NCBI GenBank assembly: GCA_964490145.1
Contig: CAZBBS010000072.1
Coordinates: forward strand, 1-13,946
Length of the DNA stretch: 13,946 nt
Direction of reading: 5' to 3'
Source: Eutrophocola sp964490145
GTDB lineage: Bacteria; Pseudomonadota; Gammaproteobacteria; Pseudomonadales; Pseudohongiellaceae
The translations under genes and the position numbers were made by a program. The notes beneath the pieces were generated by a model, which saw only the letters and a program-made list of their open reading frames with translations, was not told the origin of the DNA and did not search any database. Positions 1 through 7,061 of this stretch are shown piece by piece. Position 1 is the first letter of the stretch. Each line of letters opens with the position of its first letter.

Positions 1-30
1 TATCGTTTAAAGAAAGTATCGACGTTTTAA
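1..30 (+). CDS. possible 3' tail of an upstream gene (partial)
   Basis: Frame 1 is open from the window edge and ends at TAA (28-30), giving a basic nine-residue tail (YRLKKVSTF). It stops 3 nt before the cyoE start, a spacing typical of an operon. In related gammaproteobacteria the gene before ctaB is often ctaA/COX15 (haem A synthase), but nine residues cannot show this. Another frame closes earlier, at TAA 8-10, so even the frame is uncertain. Confidence 0.3.
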   Translation, partial: YRLKKVSTF

Positions 31-33
31 GCC

Positions 34-915
34 ATGACTGACATCGTTATCATCAAGAGAGCCAGCTGGCGGGATTACTACGAAATGTGTAAGCCCCGCG
101 TCGTCATGATGATGATCCTGACGTCGATGATCGGCATGTTTCTGGCCGTCCCGGGCATGGTGGCCGTGGATGTCCTGATCTGGGGCAATCTGGGCATCGC
201 CCTGGTAGCCAGTGCCGGCGCCGTGGTAAACCACCTGATTGACCATCAGGTCGACACGATCATGCAACGGACCATCAAGCGTCCGATTCCCCAGGGTAAA
301 GTGAGCCCGTTCCAGGCCCTGATGTTTGCCCTGGCCATCTGCGTTGGTGGCATGGCGATCCTGATTTTCCTGGTCAACCCCCTGAGCGCCTGGCTGACCC
401 TGGCCTCTTTCGTGGGCTATGCCATTATCTATACCGGGTTCTTGAAAAGAGCCACACCCCAGAATATCGTCATTGGCGGCCTGTCCGGCGCGATGCCTCC
501 TTTATTGGGCTGGACTGCCGTTACCGGCACTGTTGATGCCAACGGATTATTGCTGGTACTGATTATCTTTGCCTGGACGCCGCCGCATTTCTGGCCACTG
601 GCGATCCACCGCAAGAGTGATTACGCCAAAACCGATATTCCCATGCTGCCAGTGACTCACGGCGACTCCCTGACCAAGCTGCATACCCTGCTGTATACCA
701 TCATCATGTGTCTGGTCACCATCCTGCCATACCTGACAGGCATGAGCGGGCTGCCTTACCTGGCTGCGGCGGTTCTGCTTGGCGGTGGTTTCATGTACTA
801 CTCCCTGCAGCTCATGCTGACAGAGAAGCCGCGCATGGCCCTGACCACGTTCCGGTACTCCATTTTTTACCTGATCGCCCTGTTCATCGCCCTGCTGATC
901 GATCACTATCTCTGA
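34..915 (+). CDS. cyoE: protohaem IX farnesyltransferase (haem O synthase)
   Basis: This UbiA-family membrane prenyltransferase attaches a farnesyl group to haem b to make haem O, needed by haem-copper oxidases. The protein is 293 aa, the usual family length, with about eight or nine hydrophobic segments. The first prenyl-diphosphate/Mg motif is N66-x3-D70-x3-D74, followed by R79 and R83-P84. The second conserved loop reads DYAKTDIPMLPV (residues 196-207). The PPLLGW and TPPHFWPLA stretches are also characteristic. The gene is followed by a SCO1/SenC gene 38 nt downstream, so it probably belongs to the cta (aa3-type oxidase) cluster and could equally be called ctaB. ATG 34 is chosen because the N-terminus matches the family (basic, then CKPRVV); no strong Shine-Dalgarno is visible. 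Confidence 0.95.
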   Translation: MTDIVIIKRASWRDYYEMCKPRVVMMMILTSMIGMFLAVPGMVAVDVLIWGNLGIALVASAGAVVNHLIDHQVDTIMQRTIKRPIPQGKVSPFQALMFALAICVGGMAILIFLVNPLSAWLTLASFVGYAIIYTGFLKRATPQNIVIGGLSGAMPPLLGWTAVTGTVDANGLLLVLIIFAWTPPHFWPLAIHRKSDYAKTDIPMLPVTHGDSLTKLHTLLYTIIMCLVTILPYLTGMSGLPYLAAAVLLGGGFMYYSLQLMLTEKPRMALTTFRYSIFYLIALFIALLIDHYL

Positions 916-953
916 TCCCGGGCCGTCATCACAGGCGGGCCCAATCCCGAACC

Positions 954-1598
954 ATGGAAAACTCCCGCTTAAAATTTATCATCCTGGCACTGGCGGCTTT
1001 CTCCGTAATTTCCGGCATTGTGCTTTTTATTGTGATCAGGTCGGCTTCAACCGTTTCCTTTGAAAGCCTGCGTAATGATGGCTACTACCAGTATGAAACC
1101 CCCATCGTGCTGGATGACTTTGCACTGTCGAATCATCGGGGAGAGGCTTTTACGCTGTCCGCCCTGACGGGAAAATGGTCCTTCGTCTTTTTTGGCTATA
1201 CCTTCTGCCCGGACATCTGTCCGCTTACGCTGGCCAGCCTGCGCCAGTTCTACAACCTGCTGGAAGATACCGGGATGGCGGATGATGTGCAGGTGGTCAT
1301 GATCAGTCTCGACCCCAAGCGCGATACAACGGAAGTTCTGAACAATTATGTCACCTATTTCAACAGCGATTTTATTGGGGCAACCGGCGATTACGCGGAC
1401 ATCTACGGCGTGAGCCGTCAGATGAACGTGGCATTCACTTACACACCTATCGATGATGAGAACTACCTGGTGACCCACAACGGTGAAATCATGCTGGTGG
1501 ATCCATCAGGCAGGGACGTGGGGTTTTTCAAGGCACCGCATGATCCGGCCGCCATGCAGGCAAACTTTGCCAGGGTTAAAAAATACCTGGCTCAGTAG
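954..1598 (+). CDS. senC: SCO1/SenC family copper chaperone for cytochrome oxidase assembly
   Basis: A 214-aa membrane-anchored thioredoxin-fold protein that delivers copper to, or reduces, the CuA site of cytochrome c oxidase. An N-terminal anchor (about residues 7-28) precedes the periplasmic domain. The copper-binding CPDIC motif is at C85-C89 inside FGYTFCPDICP, and the distal ligand is H175 in YLVTHNGEIMLVDP, so all three expected copper ligands are present. ATG 954 (MENSRLKF) is chosen because it places the anchor right at the N-terminus; the same frame is open much further upstream, but that part overlaps cyoE and has no membrane-protein or family features. The gene lies 38 nt after cyoE and is probably co-transcribed. 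Its stop is only 8 nt from the stop of the convergent znuB. It could also be named sco1; the function is secure at family level. Confidence 0.93.
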   Translation: MENSRLKFIILALAAFSVISGIVLFIVIRSASTVSFESLRNDGYYQYETPIVLDDFALSNHRGEAFTLSALTGKWSFVFFGYTFCPDICPLTLASLRQFYNLLEDTGMADDVQVVMISLDPKRDTTEVLNNYVTYFNSDFIGATGDYADIYGVSRQMNVAFTYTPIDDENYLVTHNGEIMLVDPSGRDVGFFKAPHDPAAMQANFARVKKYLAQ

Positions 1599-1603
1599 AG
1601 CCA
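1588..1603 (-). terminator. weak candidate terminator for znuCB
   Basis: A 6-bp stem (TGGCTC / GAGCCA) with a 4-nt loop spans the senC stop codon. Read on the minus strand it is followed after a few bases by six T (complement of 1578-1583), as expected of a modest intrinsic terminator for znuCB. In the plus direction there is no T-run, so it would not end cyoE-senC transcription. The stem is short; this is inference only. Confidence 0.3.
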
Positions 1604-1606
1604 ACG

Positions 1607-2395
1607 TCAGCCGGGGGCGCTGTTTTTCAGCAGCCTGCTGGCAATAAACAACAGACTGGCAGACAGTACAATACTGGGCCCGGTAGGCGTGTCCCATAAC
1701 CAGGATGCACTCAACCCCATACACACAGCCGCACTGCCGACAAGACTGGCGATGATGGCCATGGACTCCGGTGTCCTGGCAAAAAAACGGGCGCAGGAAG
1801 GCGGTATGATCAGCAGTGAAGTGATCAGCAAGACGCCTACCACTTTCATGGAAACGGCAACAATCAACGCAATTAATACCATCAACAACAGTCTCACCCT
1901 GACCACATCCAGCCCTTCCACCTGGGCCAGCTCTTCATGCAGGGTAATGGTCAGCAGCCTGTTCCAGTTCATGATGACCATCAGGGTAACCACAGCCAGG
2001 GTCCCGGCTATCCACCAGAGATTTTCGGCAGATACCGTTAACAGGTCTCCAAAAAGATAGGCAACCAGATTGACCTGACTGTCAGTAAAACTGATCAGAA
2101 CCAGGCCAAGGGCCAGGGCGCTGTGGGCGAGAATGCCAAGCAGGGTATCGGTGGATAATTCCCGGCGGTTCTCCAGAAAAACCAGCAGAAATGCCAGGCC
2201 CAGACAGGCAATGATGACAGTCAGCTCCAGGCTGATGTCTGTGAGCAGGCCAAGGGCTACGCCGAGCAGGGCAGAGTGGGCCAGGGTATCCCCAAAGTAT
2301 GACATCCGGCGCCATACGACAAAACAGCCGAGGGGGCCGGCAATCAGGGCAACCATAAGACCGGCAAGCAGGGCGCGAAAAATGAAATCAGCCAT
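1607..2395 (-). CDS. znuB: zinc ABC transporter, membrane permease ZnuB
   Basis: An inner-membrane permease of the high-affinity zinc importer ZnuABC, 262 aa from the chosen ATG. It is hydrophobic throughout, with the family hallmarks AGPLGCFVVWRRMSYFGDTLAHSALLGVA near the N-terminus, DTLLGILAHSALALGLV, AYLFGDLL, and SLLIIPPSCARFFARTPE, the region expected to contact the ATPase. It closely resembles E. coli ZnuB as I recall it. The ATG at 2395 is preferred because it starts just before the first membrane helix; a TTG at 2410 in the same frame would add five residues and overlap the end of znuC by 7 nt. It is the second gene of the znuC-znuB operon. Confidence 0.95.
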   Translation of the reverse strand: MADFIFRALLAGLMVALIAGPLGCFVVWRRMSYFGDTLAHSALLGVALGLLTDISLELTVIIACLGLAFLLVFLENRRELSTDTLLGILAHSALALGLVLISFTDSQVNLVAYLFGDLLTVSAENLWWIAGTLAVVTLMVIMNWNRLLTITLHEELAQVEGLDVVRVRLLLMVLIALIVAVSMKVVGVLLITSLLIIPPSCARFFARTPESMAIIASLVGSAAVCMGLSASWLWDTPTGPSIVLSASLLFIASRLLKNSAPG

Positions 2396-2403
2396 AGGAA
2401 AAC

Positions 2404-3159
2404 TCAACAATCTGAATGGTCTTTGACGACATCACCGGCAAGGTCGTGGCTATGGTTGTGATGGTGGGTATACACGGCCAGTGTTTCCGCATCCTTCTTG
2501 CCGAACAGTTCCAGATAGGCCGGATCATTGCTGACGGTTTCCGGGTGGCCATGGCAGCAAACATGCTGGTTCAGACAGATGACCTCATCAGTGGCCGACA
2601 TGACCAGGTGCAAATCATGGGATACCAGCAGCACGCCGCACTTATGCCGATCCCGAATATTGGTAATCAATCGATACAGCTCGGCCTGTCCATTTACATC
2701 CACGCCCTGGGCCGGTTCATCAAGTACCAGCAACTGGGGGTCCTGTATCAAGGCCCGGGCCAGTAAAACCCTTTGCAATTCGCCTCCCGACAAGTCATGC
2801 AGCTGGTTGCTCTTCAGGGCCGTGGCATTGACCTCTGCCAGGGCGCGATCAACCTCACCCTTTCTGGCATTTACCGCCAGTGTCAGGAATTTTTCCACGG
2901 AGACGGGCATGGTTGGTTCAACATGCAGGCGCTGCGGCATATATCCCACTCTCAAGCCTTTGCGACGCTCGACCTTGCCGCTGCTGTGGCGGGTCAATCC
3001 GAGCACAATTCTGGCAAGGGAGGTTTTGCCGGCACCATTGGGGCCAATCAGGGTAACAATTTGTTGCTCGTTAATATGCAGGGAAATGTTGTGCAGAATC
3101 TGCTTTTGCTGCAGTTGCAGGGATATCCCCTGGGCATTGATCAGGAAGGGTGTGTTCAT
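2404..3159 (-). CDS. znuC: zinc ABC transporter, ATP-binding protein ZnuC
   Basis: The cytoplasmic ATPase of the ZnuABC zinc importer, 251 aa. Walker A is GPNGAGKT (39-46), the Q-loop is YMPQ (73-76), the ABC signature is LSGGE (123-127), Walker B ends in LLVLDEP (143-149) and the switch histidine is in SHD (180-182), so the catalytic set is complete. The C-terminal tail has a histidine cluster (HHHNHSH, 232-238) followed by a conserved-looking DLAGD stretch. A zinc-sensing or zinc-buffering role for such a tail is inference. The gene is first in a minus-strand operon with znuB, 8 nt before the znuB ATG. It is divergent from znuA over a Zur-box-like site. No zur gene lies next to it, unlike the Pseudomonas zur-znuC-znuB arrangement. 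Confidence 0.95.
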   Translation of the reverse strand: MNTPFLINAQGISLQLQQKQILHNISLHINEQQIVTLIGPNGAGKTSLARIVLGLTRHSSGKVERRKGLRVGYMPQRLHVEPTMPVSVEKFLTLAVNARKGEVDRALAEVNATALKSNQLHDLSGGELQRVLLARALIQDPQLLVLDEPAQGVDVNGQAELYRLITNIRDRHKCGVLLVSHDLHLVMSATDEVICLNQHVCCHGHPETVSNDPAYLELFGKKDAETLAVYTHHHNHSHDLAGDVVKDHSDC

Positions 3160-3260
3160 GAATGGGCAACAGGCTACTGGGCTGTGGAATCGTCCGCTAT
3201 CGAGTTTGAGTAAAACAGGTTCGGCAGGCGTATTCTGGGTCCTGTGGTAATGGGTCAGGG

Positions 3261-3275
3261 TGATATATCATAGCA
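3261..3275. promoter_or_regulatory. candidate Zur operator in the znuA/znuC divergent region
   Basis: TGATATATCATAGCA is a 7-1-7 imperfect inverted repeat (5 of 7 positions symmetric) with a perfect 10-bp palindrome, TGATATATCA, on its left side. It agrees at 11 of 14 defined positions with the enterobacterial Zur-box core TGTTATA-N-TATAACA as I recall it. It sits between the divergent znuC and znuA genes and overlaps a good -10 element for znuCB, the position expected for a zinc-responsive repressor. Confidence 0.6.
3267..3275 (-). promoter_or_regulatory. extended -10 promoter element for znuCB
   Basis: Read on the minus strand, TGCTATGAT is an extended -10 (TGn followed by TATGAT, 5 of 6 to TATAAT). 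It lies inside the candidate Zur operator, so repressor binding would block RNA polymerase. No good -35 is visible, which is acceptable with an extended -10. Transcription would start near 3260, leaving a leader of about 100 nt before znuC. A plus-strand -10 for znuA (TATCAT, 3266-3271) overlaps the same site, also without a clear -35. Confidence 0.45.
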
Positions 3276-3330
3276 CCTTTTTATGGGCCGGCTTATCTGC
3301 TGGTCGTCAGTCTACCTAGAGCCTGGATTC

Positions 3331-4173
3331 ATGCGTCGCCTTATCCTGATAATCAGCAGCATTCTGTTAAGCCATCAGGTTTTGGGGCAGCCGGTTGTGG
3401 CAACGTCAATCAAGCCCCTGCAGTTGATTGCTGTTGCGATCACCGCTGATGTTTCAGATGTCACACTGGTTTTGGAGGGTAATGAAGACCCCCATCACCC
3501 CTCACTGCGCCCTTCCCAGCGCCGAACCATGAGTGATGCAGATATCTTTATCTGGATTGGTCCTGCACTCGAAACCGGGTTGGAGCGGGTGGTGTCTGGA
3601 TTGAATGCTGAAGTGATCACCGCCATGAACCTGGACGGGCTGCATCTGATGACGATAGATGACAGGCCTGATCCGCACCTGTGGCTGGATACTGGCAATG
3701 CACTGGTTCTGGCAACCCGCCTGGCAGAAATCCTGGTGGAAAAAGACCCTGACAATGGCCTGCAGTATAAAAAGAATCTGGCTGAGTTCACGGCGGACCT
3801 TCAGATGACAGAAGCTGCCATCCGCGAGCACCAGAACCGCAATCCCATGCCTGGTTTTGTGGTCTACCACAATGGCTACCAGTATTTTGAACATCAATTT
3901 GGGCTGACACACAGCGCAAGCTTTACCAGCAATGAGGAAATAGCTCCCGGAATACGGCAGATTCTGGGTATTAAAACTATCATGCTAGAAGAAGCCATTC
4001 ACTGTGTGATCGTAAACCCTTCTGTTAACACCCGTAATCTGGATAATCAGCTGGAGCAGGCAGAGCCATTTTTCGTGGTGATTGATGTCCTGGGCAGGGA
4101 TATCCCGTATGGAAGGCGGGGCTATCAGGAATTGATGGAAACCGTCGAACAGGGCTTTGCTTCCTGCCAGTGA
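3331..4173 (+). CDS. znuA: zinc ABC transporter, periplasmic zinc-binding protein ZnuA
   Basis: A cluster A-I substrate-binding protein that captures zinc in the periplasm for ZnuBC; 280 aa. The ATG at 3331 (MRRLILIISS) gives a short basic n-region, a hydrophobic core and a cleavage site near LGQ-PVV; the ATG at 3283 would add 16 residues before the signal peptide and is less likely. Likely zinc ligands are H55 (DPHHPSLRPS), H116 (DPHLWLD) and H180 (VVYHNGYQYFE). Two cysteines near the C-terminus (HCVIV and SCQ) match the conserved ZnuA disulfide. The His/Asp-rich loop that precedes the second ligand in E. coli ZnuA is missing: only about ten ordinary residues lie there. The gene diverges from znuC and is 39 nt upstream of polA with no visible terminator between them. 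Confidence 0.92.
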   Translation: MRRLILIISSILLSHQVLGQPVVATSIKPLQLIAVAITADVSDVTLVLEGNEDPHHPSLRPSQRRTMSDADIFIWIGPALETGLERVVSGLNAEVITAMNLDGLHLMTIDDRPDPHLWLDTGNALVLATRLAEILVEKDPDNGLQYKKNLAEFTADLQMTEAAIREHQNRNPMPGFVVYHNGYQYFEHQFGLTHSASFTSNEEIAPGIRQILGIKTIMLEEAIHCVIVNPSVNTRNLDNQLEQAEPFFVVIDVLGRDIPYGRRGYQELMETVEQGFASCQ

Positions 4174-4212
4174 ATGAGTACCGACCGCTACACCAACTAA
4201 AAGAATTTTTTC

Positions 4213-6954
4213 ATGTCAGATGCCAAGCCTCTCGTTCTTGTTGATGGATCCTCCTATCTGTTCAGGGCTTTTCATGCCCTTCCGCCACTAACGTCCAGCA
4301 AGGGGCAGCCAACCGGCGCCATCAAGGGCGTCATCAACATGATCAAGAGTCTGATGAACGCCTATCCGGACAGTCATGTCGCGGTAGTTTTCGATGCCAA
4401 GGGCAAGACCTTTCGAAATGACATGTACAAGGAGTACAAGGCTCACCGGCCCCCTATGCCGGATGATCTGCGCAGCCAGATAGAACCCATCCATCAGATA
4501 ATCAGGGCGATGGGGCTGCCCCTGATTTCGGTCACCGGGGTAGAGGCAGATGATGTCATCGGCACCCTGGCCCAGCAGGCCTGGGCACTTGAAATGCCCA
4601 CCCTGATTTCCACGGGTGACAAGGACCTGGCCCAGCTGGTGAACGAGCATGTCACGCTCCTGAACACCATGACTAATGAAACCCTTGATATAGAAGGGGT
4701 AAAAAACAAGTTCGGCCTGCCCCCGGAACGGATAATTGATTACCTGGCCCTGATGGGCGACAAGGCAGACAATATTCCCGGCGTTCCGGGTGTCGGCCCC
4801 AAGACTGCCGTGAAGTGGCTGGAGGAATATGGCTCCCTTGATGCCTTGATAGAACATGCCGGCGAGATCAAGGGCAAAATCGGCGAGAAATTACGGGATA
4901 ACCTGGCGCTGTTGGGCCTTTCCCGGGAACTGGCGACCATCAAGCTGGATGTAGAACTTGAGTTTGGTCCCAGGGATCTCGTGTACCAGGAGCCGGATAA
5001 GCCGGAACTGCTGGCTCTGTATAAACAGCTGGAGTTTCGCAGCTGGGTCAAGGAGCTTGAAGGGGAGGGGGTGGAAGCTGTCGACCTGCCGGATAGTGAC
5101 ACTGAATCTGCCTCTGATGAGCCGATCCTGGCTGAAGTACCGCAGGATCTCAGTTATCAAACGGTGCTGACAGAAGCAGAGCTGGACGGATTGCTCCAGA
5201 CAATTAAAGCGGCCCAGCGACTCGCCATCAGCCTGGAATATCAGGGAGACCATTACAAAGAGGCCGAGATTATTGGTGTGGCGTTCAGTCTTGAACCTGG
5301 CAAGGCCAGCTATATCCCCCTGGGACATACAGGCCTGGAAGCGCCTGCTCAGCTTCCCAGGGCTGAGACGCTAGATCGGCTGAAGCCTGTGCTGGAAGAC
5401 AAGCATGTGTTCAAGGTAGGCCATGATTTAAAGGCTGTCAGTCATGTTCTGGAAAATTATGGGATTGCCATGCGCGGGCGGCGCTTTGACACCATGTTGC
5501 AATCCTATGTCCTGAATTCGGTGGCGCATCGTCATACACTGGATCGCCTGGTTTCCACTTATCTCGAGCTGGATAAAGAAACGCTGGACGAGATGCTTGG
5601 CAAAGGGCGCAGCAAGTTAACACTGGCCGAACTGCCTGTGGAACGGGTCAGCCACTGGTCCTGTGAGAACGCTGACTATATATTCCGGCTGCATCAATTT
5701 CTGGAAAGTCGTCTGACGGCCACAGGAGAGCTGGCCAATATCTACCGCTATTTTGAAATCGCCTTGCTGCCCGTACTGGCCCGCATGGAAAACACCGGTG
5801 TCAGCCTGGATACTGCAGCATTGTCCCGGCAAAGCGAGGAAATAGCGATCCGGCTTGTTGAACTTGAGAAGCAGGCCTTTGAACTGGCCGGGCAGGAGTT
5901 CAACCTGGGATCTCCAAAGCAGCTACAGGAAATTTTCTACGAAAAACTACAGTACCCCGTCATCAGCAAAACTGCCAAGGGCCAGCCTTCCACCGCAGAG
6001 CCGGTATTGCAGGAGCTGGCGCTTGAGTATCCCTTGCCCGAAGTTATTCTTGAGCATCGAGGATTAAGCAAACTCAAGTCCACCTATACTGACCGCCTTC
6101 CCCTGGATATCCATCCGGAAACCGGGCGTGTACACAGTACTTTTCAGCAGGCTGTGGCTGCAACCGGCAGGCTGTCGTCAACAGAGCCAAACCTGCAAAA
6201 CATTCCGATTCGTACTGAAGCAGGACGCAGGATTCGTCAGGCCTTTATTGCCGGTAAAGGAAACGTGTTAATGGCAGCGGACTATTCCCAGGTGGAACTG
6301 AGAATCATGGCTCACCTGTCTGGTGATGAGGGGCTGTGCAAGGCATTTTCAGAAGGCCTGGATGTGCATCAGGCTACAGCAAGCGAAATCTTTTCTGTCG
6401 CACTTGAAGATGTTGCCCCTGACCAGCGCCGCAGTGCCAAGGCCATCAACTTTGGCTTGATATATGGCATGTCAGCATTCGGGCTGGCCAAGCAGCTGGG
6501 TATCGGACGGGCCGATGCACAGGAATACGTGGAGCGTTATTTCCAGAAATACCCGGGCGTCCGCAAATATATGGATGATACCCGCATGCTCGCCAATGAG
6601 CAGGGTTACGTTGAGACACTGTTCGGACGGCGTCTATATTTGCCGGATATCAAGGCCAGTAATGGCATGCTGAGAAAAGCGGCGGAAAGAACGGCCATCA
6701 ATGCGCCCATGCAAGGCACGGCGGCTGACATCATCAAACAGGCCATGGTGGATATTGACCACTGGTTGGCAGTGTCTGGACTGGATGCCCGCTTGATCAT
6801 GCAGGTACACGATGAGCTGGTGTTTGAGGTAGCAGAAAATGACCTGGCCCTGCTTGCCGAGGGAGTCAGGTTCCGCATGGTATCGGCGGCGTCCCTCAAT
6901 GTTCCCCTGGTGGTGGATATTGGTTCAGGACCTGACTGGAATACAGCCCACTAG
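4213..6954 (+). CDS. polA: DNA polymerase I with degenerate proofreading site
   Basis: Family A polymerase, 913 aa (E. coli 928), for Okazaki-fragment processing and repair synthesis. The 5'-nuclease domain (about 1-300) is intact: D11, D61 (FDAKGK), E111/D113/D114 (VEADD), D136/D138 (GDKD), D183/D186 (LMGDKADN). The polymerase domain is intact: D690 and E695 (ADYSQVELR), O-helix R739, K743, F747, Y751, and H866-D867 (VHDELVFEV). The central 3'-5' exonuclease domain (about 310-500) keeps E. coli spacing, but the residues matching D355, D424, D501 and Y497 are S340, V409, N486 and W482; only E342 (E357) remains. Proofreading is therefore probably absent. The frame is continuous, so this is not a pseudogene. 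ATG 4213 gives the usual family N-terminus; no strong Shine-Dalgarno is seen. It may be read through from znuA. Confidence 0.97.
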   Translation: MSDAKPLVLVDGSSYLFRAFHALPPLTSSKGQPTGAIKGVINMIKSLMNAYPDSHVAVVFDAKGKTFRNDMYKEYKAHRPPMPDDLRSQIEPIHQIIRAMGLPLISVTGVEADDVIGTLAQQAWALEMPTLISTGDKDLAQLVNEHVTLLNTMTNETLDIEGVKNKFGLPPERIIDYLALMGDKADNIPGVPGVGPKTAVKWLEEYGSLDALIEHAGEIKGKIGEKLRDNLALLGLSRELATIKLDVELEFGPRDLVYQEPDKPELLALYKQLEFRSWVKELEGEGVEAVDLPDSDTESASDEPILAEVPQDLSYQTVLTEAELDGLLQTIKAAQRLAISLEYQGDHYKEAEIIGVAFSLEPGKASYIPLGHTGLEAPAQLPRAETLDRLKPVLEDKHVFKVGHDLKAVSHVLENYGIAMRGRRFDTMLQSYVLNSVAHRHTLDRLVSTYLELDKETLDEMLGKGRSKLTLAELPVERVSHWSCENADYIFRLHQFLESRLTATGELANIYRYFEIALLPVLARMENTGVSLDTAALSRQSEEIAIRLVELEKQAFELAGQEFNLGSPKQLQEIFYEKLQYPVISKTAKGQPSTAEPVLQELALEYPLPEVILEHRGLSKLKSTYTDRLPLDIHPETGRVHSTFQQAVAATGRLSSTEPNLQNIPIRTEAGRRIRQAFIAGKGNVLMAADYSQVELRIMAHLSGDEGLCKAFSEGLDVHQATASEIFSVALEDVAPDQRRSAKAINFGLIYGMSAFGLAKQLGIGRADAQEYVERYFQKYPGVRKYMDDTRMLANEQGYVETLFGRRLYLPDIKASNGMLRKAAERTAINAPMQGTAADIIKQAMVDIDHWLAVSGLDARLIMQVHDELVFEVAENDLALLAEGVRFRMVSAASLNVPLVVDIGSGPDWNTAH

Positions 6955-7003
6955 GGGAAAAGTTGTAGGCTGGTTGGCGTGTCATTGTTCACACAGAGAA
7001 AAT

Positions 7004-7028
7004 TTTCAAATTTTTTGAAATTCTTTTT
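7004..7028 (+). terminator. weak AT-rich hairpin after polA
   Basis: A 7-bp stem (TTTCAAA at 7004-7010, TTTGAAA at 7014-7020) with a TTT loop is followed by TTCTTTTT, about 50 nt after the polA stop. The stem has one G-C pair only, so termination would be weak. The same AT-rich tract lies directly upstream of the sRNA -35 element and could instead act as an UP-like promoter element. Confidence 0.3.
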
Positions 7029-7056
7029 GAACTAATCCCTGCCGGGTGAGTCAATA
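7029..7056 (+). promoter_or_regulatory. ECF-sigma (AlgU/RpoE)-like promoter of the polA-engB sRNA
   Basis: GAACTA (7029-7034) and TCAATA (7051-7056) are separated by 16 nt. This resembles the AlgU/RpoE consensus (GAACTT, 16-17 nt, TCtgA). The upstream DNA (7000-7028) is a run of A and T. Transcription would start near 7062. Read as sigma-70, TTGAAC with a 17-nt spacer has only a poor -10, so the ECF reading is preferred, though moderately. Confidence 0.5.
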
Positions 7057-7061
7057 AGTAC

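Noticed and set aside
920..942. GGGCC/GGCCC inverted repeat in the cyoE-senC gap.
   Set aside because: Five base pairs with a 13-nt loop and no T-run; the genes look co-transcribed, so it is not a credible terminator.
708..953. N-terminal extension of the senC frame overlapping cyoE.
   Set aside because: The added residues are His/Arg/Pro-rich without any domain, overlap the end of cyoE, and would put the SenC membrane anchor in the middle of the protein.
2528..3250. Open frame of 240 codons on the plus strand across znuC.
   Set aside because: It is antisense to a complete ZnuC with all ATPase motifs; the Ser/Arg/Cys-rich product resembles no protein family and is typical of a shadow frame.
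4174..4200. Eight-codon ATG-to-TAA frame between znuA and polA.
   Set aside because: Too short to judge, no Shine-Dalgarno, and nothing like a leader peptide in composition; expected by chance.
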